From: Collinsella sp. | GTDB lineage: Bacteria > Actinomycetota > Coriobacteriia > Coriobacteriales > Coriobacteriaceae | DNA length: 15,976 bases | Assembly (NCBI GenBank): GCA_019414465.1 | Contig: DXLY01000018.1 | Coordinates: 11,058 to 27,033, forward strand | Direction: 5' to 3' | Shown here: positions 13,376 to 15,976 of the stretch, piece after piece | Layout: each line of letters starts with the position of its first letter | Position numbering within the stretch: position 1 is the stretch's first letter | Program-made: the position numbers and the translations under genes | Notes under the pieces: model-generated | What the model saw: only the letters and a program-made list of their open reading frames with translations | Told to the model about the DNA's origin: nothing | Databases searched by the model: none

Positions 13376-15553
13376 ATGTCCGAGCTGTGCGCCGTGCCGC
13401 GCGTCTCGGAGCGCTTTGCCCAGAGCAATGCGCTCGACGAAGATATCGCGCGACTCAAATATGTTTCAGGTAAACGTGAGGAGGCCCTTCGCCGTCTGGG
13501 AATTCGGACGGTGGGGGACCTCCTTCTCCATATCCCTCATCGTTACCTCGACTTTACTCGTTCGTGGTCCATCGAGATGGCGCCCATCGGTACCGTGTGC
13601 ACTATCATCGCCACGGTCGACCGCATCGTCCAAAAGCAGCCGCGTCCGCGCATGCGGGTGACCGAGGTCTCACTCGTTGACGAGACGGGCGTGCTACAGG
13701 TCGCCTTTTTCCGCCAGCCCTGGATTGCCCAGCAGCTTAAGCAGGGCGACCGCCTGGCCGTGATGGGCAAGGTTGAGTTTGCCTACGGTTTTAAGCAGAT
13801 GGCCTCGCCGCACTTTGAAAAGCTCGAGGAAGGGCGTGCCGCAGGCACTATCCTGCCGGTCCATTACGTCAGTGATGGCGTGAGCCAGGCGTGGATGCGC
13901 CGCATCGTAAGCGGCGCGCTCGAGGTCGTCGGCAATCCCTTTGATCCCATTCCGGCACGCTTACGCGTTAAACGTCGCCTGATGAGCAATGCTCGTGCGC
14001 TTCGATCGATCCACTTTCCCTCGAGCATGGCTGAGCGCGACATCGCACGCCGGCGTCTTGCCTACGAGGAGTGTCTCTACCTGCAGCTGGCGCTGCGTCT
14101 GCGCAACGACGGCGGCCTGGTCGATGTGGTGCCCTATGCCCACACCGCGGGCGAGCACCTGGTCGCGCTCAAGCAGGCCCTGCCGTTTTCGCTGAGCGAC
14201 GAGCAGGAGGCCGCGTTCCAGGATATCCTGCGCGATATGTGCGATGGCGGGCGCGTGATGAACCGCCTGCTGCTGGGCGATGTCGGTACCGGTAAGACCG
14301 CCGTTGCCGCCTGCGCGCTGGCTGTGGCTGCCGATGGCGGTACGCAGGCCTGCGTTATGGCGCCCACGGGCGTGCTGGCGCGCCAATATGCCGATAAGAC
14401 CGGCCCTCTGCTCTCGCAGGCCGGCATGTCCTGGGCACTTCTGACGGGTGCCACGCCGGCCGCAGAGCGCGAGCGCATCCATGCGCAGCTGGAATCGGGC
14501 GAGCTTGACGTGCTCTTTGGCACCCATGCGGTGCTTTCGGATAACGTTGCGTTCAAGCATCTGTCGCTTGTCGTCATCGACGAGCAGCACCGGTTTGGCG
14601 TCGGCCAACGCAACGCCCTACGCGCGAAGGGCCCCGGTGCGGACCTGCTCGTTATGACGGCCACGCCTATCCCGCGCACGTTGGCGCTCTCGGTCTATGG
14701 CGACCTGGATACGAGCATCATCCGCCATCGTCCAATTCCGGGTGCCGGCGTGACGACGCGCGTCCTCACCGAGTCGAGTCGCGACCTGGCCTATGGCGCC
14801 ATCCGTGAGGCGCATGAAAAGGGTCAGCAGGCCTACGTGATTTGCCCGCTCGTGGAGCCGAGTGACTCGGCCGATGAGCTGGAAGACGTGCCCGGTATTG
14901 CCCGCGACGATGAGGGCCGCGTGACGGTTCCCGTGCCGCTGCACGATACGGCGACCGAGCTCGATCGCCTGCGTCTGGCGTTGCCGGGCCTTGCCATCGA
15001 GCGCCTTCACGGCCGTATGCCAGCGGGGGAGAAGGACCAGGTTGTTGATGCCTTTAAGCGTGGCGAGATTGACGTGCTCGTCTCGACTACGGTGGTCGAG
15101 GTGGGCGTCGACGTGCCTAACGCCACCGTCATGGTCATCGAGAACGGCGAGCGCTTTGGTTTGGCTGCCCTGCACCAGCTGCGCGGTCGCGTGGGCCGCG
15201 GCAGTGTGTCGGGCACGTGCCTGGTCATGACGCACTCCAAGGGCAACGGCGGCGCGTCGGCAGCACAAGATCGCCTGCAATCGCTCGAAAAAACTTCGGA
15301 TGGTTTTACGCTTGCCCAGATGGACCTGCGTCTGCGTCACGAGGGCGAAATCCTGGGTTACCGTCAGCACGGCGGCGTGACCTTGCGCTTTGTGGACCTG
15401 GACGCCGATGAGGACCTTATCGAATGGGCCCATTTGGACGCGGTCGAGCTCTTGCGGTATGCTTGCACCCTTGACTCCGTGGCGACGCGCCCCCTGCGCG
15501 ATGCGGTCGCCATGCGATATCGACACATTTTTAAGGAGGTCAGCGGAGGATGA
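13376..15553 (+). CDS. recG: ATP-dependent DNA helicase RecG
   Basis: RecG remodels stalled replication forks and branch-migrates Holliday junctions. The 725-aa protein opens with a wedge/OB-fold region (GDLLLHIPHRYLD; RVTEVSLVDETGVLQVAFFRQPWI). The superfamily 2 core has motif I GDVGTGKT (301-308), motif II DEQH (402-405) in VVIDEQHRFGVGQR, motif III MTATPIPRTLAL, motif V STTVVEVGVDVPNA and motif VI QLRGRVGRG. The C-terminal TRG region reads DGFTLAQMDLRLRHEGEILGYRQHGG. Here the usual LRGPGE is LRHEGE, while the downstream (G)xRQxG spacing is kept. The start at 13376 has only a weak AGG upstream, 9 bases after the fakA stop, suggesting coupling to fakA translation. The stop overlaps rsmD by 4 bases (ATGA). 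The helicase motifs look intact. Confidence 0.96.
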   Translation: MSELCAVPRVSERFAQSNALDEDIARLKYVSGKREEALRRLGIRTVGDLLLHIPHRYLDFTRSWSIEMAPIGTVCTIIATVDRIVQKQPRPRMRVTEVSLVDETGVLQVAFFRQPWIAQQLKQGDRLAVMGKVEFAYGFKQMASPHFEKLEEGRAAGTILPVHYVSDGVSQAWMRRIVSGALEVVGNPFDPIPARLRVKRRLMSNARALRSIHFPSSMAERDIARRRLAYEECLYLQLALRLRNDGGLVDVVPYAHTAGEHLVALKQALPFSLSDEQEAAFQDILRDMCDGGRVMNRLLLGDVGTGKTAVAACALAVAADGGTQACVMAPTGVLARQYADKTGPLLSQAGMSWALLTGATPAAERERIHAQLESGELDVLFGTHAVLSDNVAFKHLSLVVIDEQHRFGVGQRNALRAKGPGADLLVMTATPIPRTLALSVYGDLDTSIIRHRPIPGAGVTTRVLTESSRDLAYGAIREAHEKGQQAYVICPLVEPSDSADELEDVPGIARDDEGRVTVPVPLHDTATELDRLRLALPGLAIERLHGRMPAGEKDQVVDAFKRGEIDVLVSTTVVEVGVDVPNATVMVIENGERFGLAALHQLRGRVGRGSVSGTCLVMTHSKGNGGASAAQDRLQSLEKTSDGFTLAQMDLRLRHEGEILGYRQHGGVTLRFVDLDADEDLIEWAHLDAVELLRYACTLDSVATRPLRDAVAMRYRHIFKEVSGG
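15533..15540 (+). promoter_or_regulatory. Consensus ribosome binding site of rsmD inside recG
   Basis: AAGGAGGT, a full anti-SD match, lies 9 bases before the ATG at 15550 within the last codons of recG. A second GGAGG (15545-15549) abuts the start. It fixes the rsmD start and implies strong independent initiation as well as coupling. Confidence 0.8.
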
Positions 15554-15976
15554 GAATCATCGGCGGTGAATGGCGCGGTCGCAAAATCGAAGAGCCGCGC
15601 GGTCGCGATGTTACGCGTCCGACGACCGACCGCGTGCGCGAAGCGTGCGCATCCATGGTCCTATCGGCCTTTGACTTTGATTTGGACGAGGTCCGCGTAC
15701 TGGATGCCTTTGGCGGCTCCGGTGCCCTAGGCATTGAGATGCTCTCGCGGGGAGCCCGTTCGCTCACGACGTTCGAGATCGATCGCAATGCCGCGAGGCT
15801 CATTACCAAGAATATCGAGTCGCTCTGCCGCGATCGCGCGCGTTGGCGTGTGGTGACGGGCGATGTCCTTGCGAGCGCTTCGCGCGGCCGCGTGCCGGGC
15901 GGCCCCTTTGATCTGGTCTTGCTCGACCCGCCCTATGCTTTTGGTGCCGAGCCGGTCGATGAGCTGCTGCAGAACC
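15550..15976 (+). CDS. rsmD: 16S rRNA (guanine(966)-N2)-methyltransferase RsmD (3' partial)
   Basis: RsmD methylates G966 of 16S rRNA using S-adenosylmethionine. The first 142 codons are present and the frame is still open at the window end. The start MRIIGGEWRGRKIEEP is the family signature, followed by RPTTDRVREA. The SAM-binding motif I is LDAFGGSGALGIEMLSRGA (residues about 56-74), with FEID as the acidic end of strand 2. The catalytic motif IV is LDPPYAF, a DPPY form as usual for RsmD. The ATG overlaps the recG stop (ATGA) and has a consensus SD. The recG-rsmD order is frequent in Gram-positives, where coaD often follows; that region is beyond this window. Confidence 0.95.
   Translation, partial: MRIIGGEWRGRKIEEPRGRDVTRPTTDRVREACASMVLSAFDFDLDEVRVLDAFGGSGALGIEMLSRGARSLTTFEIDRNAARLITKNIESLCRDRARWRVVTGDVLASASRGRVPGGPFDLVLLDPPYAFGAEPVDELLQN

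Noticed and set aside
14618..15526. 302-aa - strand frame opposite recG
   Set aside because: It overlaps the intact RecG helicase motifs and has His/Arg/Gln-rich shadow composition.
1..15976. CRISPR array, defence island, prophage or biosynthetic cluster
   Set aside because: No spaced direct repeats, cas-like, phage-like or specialised-metabolism genes are visible; almost all bases belong to recognised core genes.

Overview
The window is a gene-dense, G+C-rich piece of bacterial core chromosome with every supported gene on the + strand. It carries information-processing genes: transcription elongation, translation initiation, ribosome maturation, RNA modification, replication priming, the primary sigma factor, a tRNA and recombination. 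Protein features such as the actinobacterial-style NusA and SigA, a DnaB-type bacterial primase, and the asp23-fakA-recG-rsmD order fit a high-G+C Gram-positive. My best guess is Coriobacteriia, near Collinsella. That is an inference from recognition, not from a search.

Region 1 (1-9425) is one tightly packed run: nusA (5' end outside the window), infB, rbfA, a DHH-family nanoRNase/pAp phosphatase (nrnA-like), truB, ribF and dnaG. Apart from the 91-base nusA-infB spacer, which holds two hairpins, neighbours are 15 bases apart or less. rbfA/nrnA, truB/ribF and ribF/dnaG overlap by 8, 4 and 8 bases, which points to translational coupling. The usual ylxR/ylxQ genes between nusA and infB are absent. 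The visible NusA instead ends in an acidic tail with a C-x9-C-x10-C-x2-H zinc-finger-like motif.

Region 2 (9426-11320) holds rpoD/sigA with its own short leader and a good intrinsic terminator. A small near-palindrome follows that may be a dispersed repeat. Next comes a free-standing tRNA-Asn(GTT) with an excellent sigma70-type promoter and its own terminator, and then a 158-base leader before the next operon.

Region 3 (11321-15976) is a second compact run: an Asp23/Gls24 (YloU-like) protein, a FakA/YloV-type DAK2-domain fatty acid kinase subunit, recG, and rsmD (truncated by the window end, overlapping recG by 4 bases).

Functionally, region 1 links making and maturing 30S subunits (IF2, RbfA, TruB, NusA) with flavin cofactor synthesis and replication priming, and it runs into the primary sigma factor. 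This combines the classical nusA-infB operon with the dnaG-rpoD part of the macromolecular synthesis operon. I see no mobile element, CRISPR array, defence system or clear sign of recent transfer. The points most worth a second look are the NusA zinc-finger tail, the nusA-infB spacer, altered motifs in RibF and RecG, and the near-palindrome after rpoD.
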